From NCBI GenBank assembly GCA_009602735.1, contig WELA01012722.1, positions 379,548 to 426,351 of the forward strand: DNA of 46,804 nucleotides, in the 5' to 3' direction. The position numbers were made by a program, and so were the translations under genes. Below are positions 12,201 to 23,000 of this stretch, piece after piece; the first letter of the stretch is position 1; the number at the start of each line of letters is the position of its first letter. This DNA is from Mesotaenium endlicherianum. Lineage: Eukaryota > Streptophyta > Zygnematophyceae > Zygnematales > Mesotaeniaceae. The notes under the pieces are model-generated. The model was not told the DNA's origin and ran no database searches. It was given only the letters and a program-made list of their open reading frames with translations.

Positions 12201-12607
12201 ATAGACACAATTCTATGTATGCACTTCATGTACACCGGCAACTGAGCAGTTTGAAGATCAGCTTACACGTGTATGTGCCGACCTCAGCGGCCGTACATGT
12301 GTCGACCATTCAGGTGTCGACCCAACAGGTGTCAGGAGAGGAAGCACCCTACAGATTATCCGGCCAATTTACAGGAGCACTGACCTGTCTTGGCAGACGT
12401 TGGGGAGCCGACACCTGGCCGCTCCCAATTGGGCCGGGTGGGGGTCCTCCTCTTAGGGCTGGGAGATATGGCGGGTTTGGGGGTGGGCCTGAGCACTGCT
12501 CCCCGGGTGGTGCCAGGTGGCGGCCTCAGGAGCGACTCCGTGTCAGGGATGGGCAGATGCGCCGAAATCTTAGGGCCGCTGTGTCTCTCTCTCGACAGCA
12601 TCTCCAT
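6285..12607 (-). CDS. EGF-repeat exostosin-family (GT47) glycosyltransferase, type II membrane protein
   Basis: Three exons, on the complement: 12607-12385, 11710-7880 and 7657-6285, about 1808 residues, in phase at both junctions. The start is MEMLSRERHSG; a second in-frame Met follows two codons later. A basic cytosolic tail of about 75 residues precedes a signal-anchor helix (WLALGALLFAAGMLVQA, about 80-96). Next comes a very long Gly/Arg/Asp/Glu-rich disordered stem, then Cys-rich EGF-like repeats ending CSGRGQCSHGFCECIRGW, a poly-Glu/poly-Gly linker, and the exostosin domain from about residue 1362 (RRPLIFVYELPP near its start; GVLPGDGFSSFLEEAALHGC and PVIIQDG further on). GT47 enzymes act in the Golgi lumen on cell-wall or matrix glycans; the donor sugar here cannot be told. 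The EGF-then-exostosin order is known in plant and algal GT47 proteins. The second intron is short and holds a single N, so the 7657 border is less certain than the rest. Confidence 0.85.
7658..7879 (-). other. Exostosin intron 2 with single-N join
   Basis: Read on the coding strand, the tract before the acceptor is G/A-rich rather than pyrimidine-rich, and an N stands at 7728. The GAG|GA border keeps phase, but the intron sequence may be incomplete. Confidence 0.5.
11711..12384 (-). other. Exostosin intron 1 with trinucleotide and CA repeats
   Basis: The intron holds CAG/CTG and ATC/GAT trinucleotide runs at 11711-11930 and a (CA)n tract at about 12169-12193. The acceptor follows a CTG run on the coding strand. 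In another frame a Leu-rich signal-like peptide ends at a stop just before the exon; it is not needed once exon 1 is placed. Confidence 0.5.
12385..12607 (-). CDS. First exon of the exostosin gene, cytosolic tail
   Basis: The open frame runs from MEMLSRERHSG to a donor GTCAGT after SPTSAKTG and carries one base over. That base is exactly what the acceptor at 11710 needs to make Gly-Val-Lys-Leu-Arg-Trp before the membrane helix. This explains why the large downstream frame has no ATG ahead of its signal anchor. The tail is Pro- and basic-rich (PKRRTPTRPNW), typical of a cytosolic Golgi tail. A TA repeat lies directly upstream of the ATG. Confidence 0.65.
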
Positions 12608-15263
12608 CTCATATATATATATATATATATGTATATATATGTATATATGTGTATTAATATATATATGTAGATGTATCTGTATATATTTTCTAGACAAGAT
12701 CTTGCTGTCGACAACAACGCAAGATGCTAGATTGACTCATGTCATAAATACATACCCCATAATTATAGACTCAGGTATGTACATGTACGAGGATGCACTT
12801 CATAGCTTCTTCAGAGCGTATGTGTCACTTCCTTGACTGCGTATATGTGTCACTTCCTTGACTGCGTATATGTGTTACTTCCTTGACTGCGTAAACTTCC
12901 TCCTCAGATGACTGCTACCCTACTTGCCACAGCACTTGTGACACTCACCAGTCAACAGTTGCCGCCGCTGGATAAATAGAACTAGCGAGCAACAGTGGGG
13001 GCCTGCATTTGGCATCTGCTGTCAACATCCCCCCAGAGTGTGCTTCTGTGGAAAGAACCTGAAGCAAGAAGAGGACAACACTACTGAAGCTAATGGGGCC
13101 AAAGGACATAAGAAGCAGCAGGGGGGGAGAGGGGGGGGGGCTGCTCAGGCCCCACAATCCTGCAGCACTACGTTGCTCTGAACGAAGAAGAATATCAAGT
13201 CTGACATTTTCGCATTGCATCATGTGAAGCTAGCAGGCTGCTGCAGCTTCATGAGAGGCAGCCTTCCGTGAGGAAGCCTTCTGTATGTGAGGTCTGCGTG
13301 CGAGGTAGCAAGCTCGGCCTGCAAGAGAGTGGCAGTCAACCCTGGTCAGCTACAGTCAACTGTCCTGTGTCTTTCCATTGGCTTGTAAGGTGCTCAAAAC
13401 TACTCCTGTAAGGGAATCCGGTTTAGCTTATTGTGTGCTACTGCCCATCTCCCACCAAGGAGCCTCGGTTTTCATGGTTGCTGTGCATGGTCGAAAGCTC
13501 TGCAGATATGGAGGTCGAAGCGAGTGGTACATCTGGGGCCTGATTTCTCCCAGCAAAGGCAAATGGTTCATACCACAACTGAAGGCAATTATATGGCACC
13601 ACAAGCTGCTGCAAGTGATATATTCGCTCAATGGAAGTAGAAACAGTAACGTCTGTCTCTTCGCATACTCCGTTGTATGGCTGAATTGCCTCTCTACCAG
13701 GCCATGGTATTCCCTACAGCAAATCCAACCCAACACACTTCCTTCTTGAATGCATGGCCTTCAGGATGATGAGATGGAAAGGCAGCAACAACTCACACTT
13801 TAAAAGAGGAAGAGCAGTAGTGGTCTTCAGTCGTGCAAACATACATCAGTAAAATTTCAGCGAGCAGGAAGTATACTCCATCCTCCGAGCCACAGTAGCA
13901 GGCACTTATGTGCTTCAATAAAGCCTCGTCTTCATTTACCACTAATCTGAGCTCTTCTACGACACAGAAACAATGCCCGAGACCTGAACAGAGAAACGGT
14001 TTGGAAGCTCTCGTACACATGTAGCAAGCACATAAGAAGGGACAACCTATTTTTTTTGGTTCTCTTACTGCACCAGCTCAACAGGTCGGTACCTAAGTCG
14101 ACTTGGTTGACGATACGACTGGTTACGACTGGTCAAGAACTGCCATTAACAGCTATCAACAGCTATTAACAGCTATTAACGTTCAATGATTGATCTCACC
14201 AGTCTGGTCCAATCTAATCGTGTCGTGCGGGCGTGCCTAAGCGAATCGGACCTGTCTCACCACTTCTCACTGCTTCTCACACGCCTGACAGCCCCCAGGT
14301 CCGTGTTGGTGGTCAACCCCAGGTCCGGCCTTGACTCTGGAGCACTTGTTCATGGGGTAAGCATTGACAAAAGTGGAGGCGATTATTGATTCATTGAAGG
14401 GTCAAAATACACACACTAGCTTAGATTATGTGCCTACATGCCAATAAAGTACATTCTTTACGACAATAGAAACAATCTTCCTCAACGTGTCATAACTGGT
14501 CAAAACAGGTCAAAATGAAGCCGGCAAGTAACCCGCGGGCCGCAGCCGGTCGGCTGTAGGCTGGGACCAAAAGAGTACTGGCACCAACTAGTACCCAAGA
14601 CTGGCACAGGTGGGCACTCTGGGCTCAATGGCACTCAATGGCACTGGCTCACACTGGCTTCTCTCTTCGTACCTTGGTGCTGCTGACACATTGCGTCCTA
14701 ATGCAGCCTCCATTGGTCCCATCCATTCCCACCCCATTCCATCCTAAGTCTCCATAAAATCAAGCTGTACCTGAGGTGTACTATTCAAGATGAATGCCAG
14801 GTGGGAGTTTCTACATCGCCCGTGTGTCCCGCTTTAGGACGACCATTGATGATGGCGCTCTTCCCCGCTCTTCGTCACTCTTCCTGGTGCTTCCTGGTGC
14901 TTCCCAGTGCTTCCTGATCTTCCAACTTCGTAGCACGCCGTAACTAGCCACCTTGACGTGCCCCCCAAGCGTCGCACTGAAAGGCTTGGCCCCCAGGCGG
15001 TGGGCCCCTCGAAAGGGAACCAGCCTTAACTTTAAGACCGTCGATGTGTAATCTGCTTGACCACATCGGACTCCTTACTTCCACTTTCATATCATTTTTT
15101 TTAAAGACATGTTCTACGCCTCATTACATGCAAGTGTCCTCCATTTCTTTCACACAAGCTCATTCCGCCATTGTCTTGCACGCTGCTCATCCCGGTCGTA
15201 CTTTGGTGAAGATTTTGAGCAGATCGTTTGAATCACTGTCTAAAGCTGTGTTTGCTGCACATT
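12608..15263. other. Divergent intergenic region between exostosin and reticulon
   Basis: No convincing gene was seen. It contains a (TA)n tract at about 12610-12665, a three-copy 25-bp tandem repeat at 12818-12890, short TAACAGCTAT-type repeats at about 14145-14180, and TGGCACT/CTTCCTGGTG short repeats at about 14580-14930. Base composition is more AT-rich than the flanking exostosin gene. Confidence 0.5.
12818..12890. repeat. 25-bp tandem repeat, three copies
   Basis: The units at 12818-12840, 12841-12865 and 12866-12890 share the core GTCACTTCCTTGACTGC, with one T-for-C change in the third and a two-base deletion in the first. Confidence 0.95.
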
Positions 15264-17046
15264 ATGTCGACGTCAGAGAGTAATGTCACCTATGCTCAAC
15301 AGGCTGTTGACTCATTAGCCCCACCCACTGGCGAGTCAGTGCCAGCAACCAAGCAGAAGTACTTCGGAAAAACAAAGAGTGTCCATGCAATGCTCGGTGG
15401 CGGAAAGAGTAAGTTGTCTCTAGTAAGAAGGATTTGCATTATTGATGAGGCAAGAGAGTAGTACTCTGCATCATGCAGCATATGCATGTGATGGGTGGTG
15501 ATCTATGGTGGGAGTTCTAATTAACCACATTTATTGTGAGCAGCTGCCGATGTTCTCCTGTGGAAGGAATGGAAAATCAGCGCAAGCATTTTGGGTGTTG
15601 TCGCTATGACATACATTCTCTTTGAATGGTCCGGTTACACGCTCCTGACGCTTCTAGCAAACACCCTACTCATCCTTGTCGTCGCAGTTTTTGTATGGGC
15701 TCAAGCTGCCCATTTATTGAACAGGTATGTTGGAATCTGTAAATGTGAATGACAACTATGGGTGAAGTCTATGTTGTGTTAATTATACTTTTATATATCT
15801 GCTTCAGGTTTTTTTGTATCATGCCATACTTGCAAAGCATTCATGTGGCAGTATCTCAACCATAGATATCGAAGGCCCTTCACAATTTTTTGCACTTGAT
15901 GACCGAGTAGTCGTCAGCATCAATTTTAGGATCTTAGGTCGCAGTAATGAATCTGTAGTATTGCCGTTCGTAGTCATGGCAGGTATTTACTTGTCAGTCA
16001 GCCTCTTGCATGGTTTGTCTTCAGCAAGTTCATACGTCCATGCCTTAGCAATTATGTATGTATAGAGCAAACTCACTGAGCTGATGAATCCCGAGTCCTC
16101 TTTTATATTTTTTATGCGAACAAACGAAGCTCCTCACTTGCTAGCTTGGTTGTGAAGGTGAAGGACTTGATTGCTGGACATGATTCCTGTCTGGTATAGG
16201 GACTGACATCACAAATTTCAATGTTTTCACAGGGCGCCTCCCCCTCTTCCTAAGTTGGTGTTGTCTGAGGACCAGGTGATGTGGTTTGGCAATGTTGTCC
16301 GGACTGAGGTTAACAGGGCTTTAGCTATTGCCCACAGTGTTGCATTAGGCAATGACTACAAGCTCTTTGCAAAGGTAAACTGACCTTTCTTTTTTGCAAT
16401 GTGATGTATGTAGAAGCTGAGATATAAGCATGCATGCATGGATGCCATCACAAGGTTTTGTTGACTCTCTACGGGGATGCCCATTTGGTGTATTGAGTTT
16501 GTGTAGATGGTTCAGAGACTTGATATGCATTTTATATCTGACCGGTGACAGATGTCGAGTAAAGAGCAGATTAGTGTCGAAATGTGCATGTGTAATTTAC
16601 TAATACTGCAACAATAGTGAGACAGCACAGCAGAGGACTCAGTGACTGCAGATGTGCCCTGCATGTTGCAGGTTGTGGTTGCTCTTTATGCAATCGCCAC
16701 TATTGGAGCCTGGTTCAACTTCCTCAGTCTAACCTTCGTTGGTAAGTTCTCTACCCTTCATTTTATCTTGTGTACTGGCGACCTCAACGGAAGGAAACTC
16801 TCATGTGTAAGCAAAGGGCATAGTAGTACACAGAACAGCAGGAAGCTCTAGGGTCAGTTTAGTGCCATGGGTTGTGTATCAAGAAAACACGGATTCACAA
16901 TTTTTGAAATGAAGCTTGAATGTTAAGGGAAGCCATGCATAGACCGGAGTCTGTGTCCGTGCGGATGGTCTCAAGGAGCAGAGCCAAGTTCGCAGTTCAT
17001 TATATGTAGCTGACAGTCAGTGATGATTGCAAGAGGGGATTCAGCG

Positions 17047-17098
<52 letters not shown>

Positions 17099-17200
17099 NN
17101 NNNNNNNNNNNNNNNNNNNNNNNNNNNNNNNNNNNNNNNNNNNNNNNNNNNNNNNNNNNNNNNNNNNNNNNNNNNNNNNNNNNNNNNNNNNNNNNNNNNN

Positions 17201-17275
<75 letters not shown>

Positions 17276-17818
17276 GTCTCTCTGTCTCTCTCCCCCTCCC
17301 TCCCTCCCTCACCCCCACCCAAGTAGGTGGTCCATGAGCGTATGTGCTCAAAGGTGGAGCAGAGGGGGCTGGGAAAGGCTAGGGTTGCAATGTAGAGGCT
17401 GTTACTCTGCCATGTTTTGTACCTATATTGTTGGATAGCCTTCCAAGCTGGATAGCCTTCCAAGCCTCGAAGAAGAGGGTGGAAGGTGTCCACATGGTTC
17501 AGGGGAAAAAAGATTTGTGGCTGGCAATGAAGCGGGGAGGGGGGGTTTGATGGAAGGGAGCTGCAGAATGTAGCACAGCTCAAGTATGATGTGTTATATA
17601 GCACTCAATGTACCTAGTTTAATAACAGCTCTGTCTGTGATATGGATGCAGCTGTGTTCCTATCCTTCACCCTGCCTGTTTTCTACGATAAATACGAGGA
17701 CCAAGTCGATGCGCAGCTGAAGAAGGGCCTCGATAAGTTCCATGAGCTGTATGCTGTAGTGGAGCAGAAGGTGAAGCAGGTGCTCCGTAAGATCCCCCAC
17801 GAGAAGAAGGCCCAGTAA
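15264..17818 (+). CDS. RTNLB: Reticulon-like protein, complete
   Basis: Five exons (15264-15408, 15544-15724, 16233-16374, 16672-16741, 17652-17818) join in phase into 234 residues. The order is a short hydrophilic N-terminus, then the reticulon homology domain starting GGGKTADVLLWKEWK, a first long hydrophobic hairpin (ILGVVAMTYILFEWSGY and on to VVAVFVWAQA), a hydrophilic loop of about 50 residues, and a second hairpin (VVVALYAIATIGAWFNFLSL into AVFLSFTLPVFYDKYED). Reticulons wedge into tubular ER membrane and curve it. The closing motif KYEDQVDAQLKK and the short N-terminus match plant RTNLB proteins. The last four residues KKAQ fit the KKXX retrieval signal. Introns 1-3 have ordinary T-rich acceptors; the last intron holds a TC repeat with an N gap. 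The start is the only ATG that precedes the domain in frame. Confidence 0.95.
17049..17270. repeat. (TC)n microsatellite containing an N gap
   Basis: TC units flank a run of N at 17099-17200 inside reticulon intron 4. The gap size of about 100 looks like a placeholder, so the true repeat length is unknown. Confidence 0.95.
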
Positions 17819-19634
17819 GCGGGTTGCAGAAATTATTGAAAAGCAGAGGTGGAAGTTATCGGGCATTTATCATGTGTCACCTGCCTTAGTTGTACAGCAG
17901 AAGCATAAGGGTGTAACGCATGTGCTCCTTAGGTGGCCTACAGGTTGGAATGGAGGTACCCTCTTTCTTTGCATCTATTAATAGTTACTCCTTTAGAGAC
18001 ATACTGGGCTAGGTGGTGTTAGGATGTGTAATCGCGTGGGTTGGAGCTGCATGCTTTTGAGTCTGGCATATCCCTTCTTTTCCCGGATGGTTGGCCGTAC
18101 TTTTGGCTCTTTCTGAGCTCCTGTATACTCAAGTCTTTTTGATATGAATAATTTCAGTGTTTACGCAAAAACCATCTTTTTTTCAGCATTGTGTCCATTA
18201 AAAGGTAGTGCTTTGCCAAGTACACGCAAAGTATAAGGTTCACTGGTATTGGCACGACAGACTTAAAGTTGTCAGAGTTTTAGAGAAGGAATATTGTACA
18301 TGATTTTGAAGATAGACGGTCTGTGCAATTGTTCTGTGCACCTAAAGCACCATGCACTATGAGTCTGCAACATCTTTGCTTCTTACACGTGCTTTCATTA
18401 ATTCGGGATGGTTTGGCTGAGAAGGCCAGGCTGTGTAGTAAAATAGTTTTTCGTTCTGATGGGAACCCTCAATTGTTTCTCATGCACTCCTATAGCAAGG
18501 GAAACTTGTGTGGCGAGGTTCTTGCAATTGCACGAAGTGGACTGATCGTTTGGAAACCTAATTTCCCATTAAAAGCCTACAGTGAAAGCTTACAATCTCT
18601 TACAGACCTGCTTGTGGGTGGCCTGAGAAACCTAAAAGCATCACAATTGGGGGTGGATTACCCATTTGGGACGATAAGCAGCTCGGATCTTTTTGCAGCT
18701 GGCTAGGCCACAAGGTGCGACAGCTGATACTTGGCGGTGCATGCAAGCATCCACTAGCATCTGCCAGCAGGTACTGAATGCTTAGGTTTTTACCTTAGGG
18801 GGGGTCAAGGTAGACTCTATTGACCAAGGTAGACTCTATTGACCAGGCGATGTATATTCTTCTCCTTGGTCTCGTTGTTCAGACTACTCGATTAGATCGA
18901 GGATTTCTTAATATGGTTACAGTGTTAAACGATGGTCATATGTGGGGGGCTTTGTTGGTGCTTTTTATCACCAGAGACTTCCTTTTGACAATTGTGAAAA
19001 AAAGCCACCTCACACATATTGCAACCTACCTAGGTCAACGTAAGAGAAGTAATAAATTTAGGACGTCATCGCTGCATACCCAGCAATAGAACATTTGCGT
19101 CCAAGCACTGCAAGGAATCAGTACTCGTAAGCGTGGATGTCTGGTGTGATACCTTTCGAGTTTGGATGCATAACTTACGCTATGGTTTGACGTTTCAACT
19201 GGTCCTTTTCAAAAAACTTATGTGCTAAAGAGTTTGTGTTGGCGCGCCGAACTCTGTGAGTTAAGGACATTGGCTAAATAATACAGCCTTGAAACTGGGC
19301 GCTGGGCACTGGGCAAGTTAAGTTGCAGCTCACGATGAAACTGAAACTGTCATCTGTGTGTGCCCACTGCCATCCTCATGCAACACGCAGCTTGTCCTCG
19401 GTAGAAGAGGGAGTGAAGGGCGCACCACATCTCTTGGCAGCACGCTTTTGCGGCACGCAATTCAGGACCCACCCAGCCAAAGCGCAAGCCATCAGAAACT
19501 GACTAATTACGTTAAGAAAGAAAGATACTGATTACATGTGGCAATCACTCCTATTTTTACAGGCTGGCACGTCCTACAGTGCCCCGCTACGCCTACCTAG
19601 CCTCTGTACAATGCTAGCAAGTAGACGTCCCAGC
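17819..19634. other. Convergent 3' flank of reticulon and EXA1
   Basis: This AT-richer stretch holds the 3' untranslated regions of both genes. A 19-base unit (AAGGTAGACTCTATTGACC) is tandemly doubled at about 18806-18844. An open frame of 127 codons at 18323-18706 has no recognisable motif and is probably chance. Confidence 0.5.
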
Positions 19635-20092
19635 TCAGAGATCCTCCACGCGCTGAATCTCGCCCACCATGATGCGATTGCTCTGCACGCTGAAGCCCAG
19701 GAGCGACGGGTCCACCGCCTTCTTCGCCTTCTTCCCCTTCTTTTTGGCACCAGCCGCCGACGCGCACGCGCCGCCCGCTCCCGCTGCCCGGCTCTGCGCG
19801 TCGTCGCCCGTCTCGTCGTCTGCCGCCTTCTTCCTCCCGCCGCCCGCTGCGCCCTGGGGAGAAGCAAAAGTGATACCGCTGCCCGCCCTGCCGGCGCTCT
19901 CTTCGGCGTCGCGCACTACCGCATCACTGACCGGAAACGCCGTGCGCAGCGCAGCCACACCCAGGGTGGCCTTCTTGTGAAGAAGCTCCGTTTTGAAGGC
20001 TGCCACCGCGGCAGAGCTGCCGAGATACTCTGTCAAATACTCCCCGGCCTCCCGAGCCGACAGCGACATGCAGAACTCCAGCAGCGTCATGT
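19635..20092 (-). CDS. EXA1: EXA1 last exon, conserved C-terminus
   Basis: The exon is read without a break from an acceptor GAGAGCAG to a TAG-type stop after GEIQRVEDL. The opening TLLEFCMSL, the lysine-rich KKKGKKAKK stretch and LLGFSVQSNRIMVGEIQ are the strongest plant EXA1 match in the window. A GT/AG pair 23 bases apart inside the exon is too short to be an intron and would break phase. Confidence 0.9.
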
Positions 20093-23000
20093 CTGCTCTC
20101 TCACCCCCTCCCCCCCAACAGAAGGTTTCCGTCACCGCAAACCCCATTGCCCCCGCCCCGGCCGCCGCAGGCACAAACGCCACCACCACAAAAGACACAA
20201 CAACGACAACAGGAAGAACAAGAGCGACGACGAGTCAGTATGGTAACTCAGGGGCGGCACAGCTCAACGCTGACCCGGACTGCACGTGAATCTTCTGCGC
20301 ACGTACTCACAACAGCGCATTGCCTCGGATAAGCTGACGGTGCGACACCAAGTGCCCAGAGGAAGCAGCAGCGACAGAAGAGCTGCGAGCAACACGCAGG
20401 ACGCCTTAAATAGCAACAGATAGGCAACGGTTGCCCGTGGACACTGTACAGATCATCAGAAGGCAACACATATCGTGAGAACTGCCACAGCAACCTCGTC
20501 CTTCATTGATTCACTTCAGCCCATTCGCGTCCTACTGGTGTATGTGCGCGCGCACACACACACACAAAGCTGCTGCATCCTAGTATGCTACCACCATACG
20601 CCCGCGCATGGGCTCACTTAAGTACACCCACTTACACGCGCAAATACCCTCATATTCACACATGCGCGCACACGCATACACAACTACACACGCATGCACA
20701 CGCGCACATCAAACACAGCCCAACCAGCTTACTGACACGACCCCAGCAGCAGCACATGGCGGTCTAATCATAGCACGTTGGAGGACACGATAGGAGATAG
20801 AAAGGGACGGAGGGGGTCAAGGCTCCCCACCGTCGCTTCCAGTCAGCTTCCTCATGTTGGTCTCGCACCACTGCCTGAATGCCTTGCCCTCGCTCGCACT
20901 CGCTCCCGCCTGCCGAGCCTGGCCAGCTGTCACCTCGTAGGACTCTGAAGAGGCGGGCGCCGCCAATACAGGACAGGCAAGAGCAGCAGTAGCACAGACG
21001 TAAGTTCTCAAATCCAGACAGCCAAGCGGCCGGCCGTCCCCAGCTCCTACCTCCCACCCCAGATGAGCGGGCGATTCATGCATGCATGCACGCATGACCC
21101 CCGCCCCCTGCCCCCGTCCCNTCCGTCTTACAAAGCAGAAGGTACTCTCCCTGCCCTCTCTCCCCCTCCTCCGCATCCGGCACCACCCGCCTCTCGGAGA
21201 AGGCACGGGTCAGGGCTTTCGATTAAAGCCGCTGGAGTCTGCTTCTACGCTTGGGGCATTTAGAGGTGAAACTAAGAAAGCGTTCTCTCCTTCTCCTAGA
21301 CGCAAGTCGAGAGGCTTCAACCGCTTCCAACGCGCGCGCTCCGGCAGCCACTGGGCCTGAGCTCGGGAGTCTTTGCACACTAACGGAAGATGTGCACGTC
21401 ACGTCATCACGAAATGGGAGGCTCATCGCTGCTCACACTCCACTTACTAAGACTCGCCCCCACACTGCAGGGCACAGATAAGCAAGAGACATTACGGCAC
21501 ATCACACGAGTCCTTCAGGACTAAGCTGCACACCTTGCACGCCTGCGGGGGCCGATGCCGGCGCCGGGGAGGCTGCCGCCGCTTTCTTTCCCTTGCTGGC
21601 GGTCTTGCTGGCGGCCGGGGCGGCCGCAGCCAGCGACGGAAACTCCCGCGACACGGCGGCGGCTGCGGCAGGCTGCGGCGGCGCCACCTGCTGGCGGAGC
21701 ATGGAGGCGGTGGCTGCAGGGGCGGCAACAGCTGGCGACCTGGCGGAGGGCGCAGCCTGCCCCCTCGCGCTGCCCCCTGCAGCGCCACTGGCCTTGCCTC
21801 CACCCAAGGCTGGATACTGTTGCCTGCACATCAGTAAGCGGGCCCCGGGGGAAGGGGGGGCCCGGGGAGAGGGGGGGGAGTTCAGTGGACAGCATACTGC
21901 GTGCCTAATAGCCCCAGGACTGGCAACGGTGCATGACACACAAGCTCTGTGCACGGCTTTCGCCGGCAGAAGAGCGTTCCTGATCATGTGCCAGGCACAC
22001 GTGCGCACCCGCAGGGAATGCACCCAGCATTTAGAACGTACGACACGCGCGCAGGCAACGCATGCTCAAACGCACGCAGGCACGCACGCACCCACTCCTC
22101 GGCCTCTGATGGACCGCCCGGCCAGCAACAAAGCCAGAAGGAGGAGTGCAGCGGCTGGCACTCAAGGCAGGCAAGACTGAGCTTGAGCCTTTCCGGGGCC
22201 AAGAGCACAAACCTCTCGGGAAGCGCCGCCGCTGCCGCCGGCTGCTTCTTGGCGGCTCCTCCGATGGTCATGGTGACGTCCTGGTTGTAGTCCCAGAACA
22301 GATCGTCGTCATCCTCCGTCTGCTCTGCTGGGCCGGCCTTCGGCCTGGCGTTAGCTGGTACCTCGTGCTGCTGGTGCAAGTGCGCATGCGCGTGCGGCGC
22401 GGCGAGGGAGGGCGCAGGGAAGTGCTGCTGGTGCTGAATCTGCTGGATGGACAGCGGGGCGGCGTTGGCAGGGCTGCTGCTGCCGTTGTTGAAGGCCGGG
22501 GGAGACGGCATGCCGGGCCGCATCCACGGGCCGGCGACACCTGGCGACCGGAGGGCGGGCGGGCGAGCAGCCGCCATGGCCTGCGTGTGCTGCTGCTCGA
22601 GCGCCTGGTGCTGACGGGCCGCCAGTTCGCGCGCGCGCTGCTCCGCCTCCTGAATCTCCTTCAGCGACAGCTTCGCCGCGGGCCTACAAGCTGTCACCGC
22701 CCAGGCGGGCACGGGCGTCGGGCTGTCGGCCCCCGCCTCCTGGGGGGAGTGCAGGTAGTCAGCCAGCGAGAACGCGGGCCCCGGGGGAGGCGGCATCTCG
22801 TCTGCCCCGCGCTGCTGCTGCTGCTGCTGCCTCTCCCTCTCTTCTTTCTTGGCCAAGGCGGAGCTCTGCAGGGCTGCAGCCTCCGCTGCAGGGGAGGCAG
22901 CCGCGGGGCTGGCCTTTGCCGCCGCTGCCGCCGCAGCCGCCTTGCCTTTGGCCCCCTTCTTCTTGCTCTTCTTGCTGTCCTTAGCCTCAATGAAGTCCCC

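Noticed and set aside
17020..17351. Arg-Glu and Ser-Leu repeat proteins around the N gap
   Set aside because: They are translations of the TC microsatellite inside a reticulon intron.
18323..18706. A 127-codon open frame in the reticulon 3' flank
   Set aside because: It has no motif, no splice context and lies in a likely untranslated region; it was kept only as a note.
19854..19876. A 23-base intron in the last EXA1 exon
   Set aside because: It is too short and would break the frame; the uninterrupted frame matches the family.
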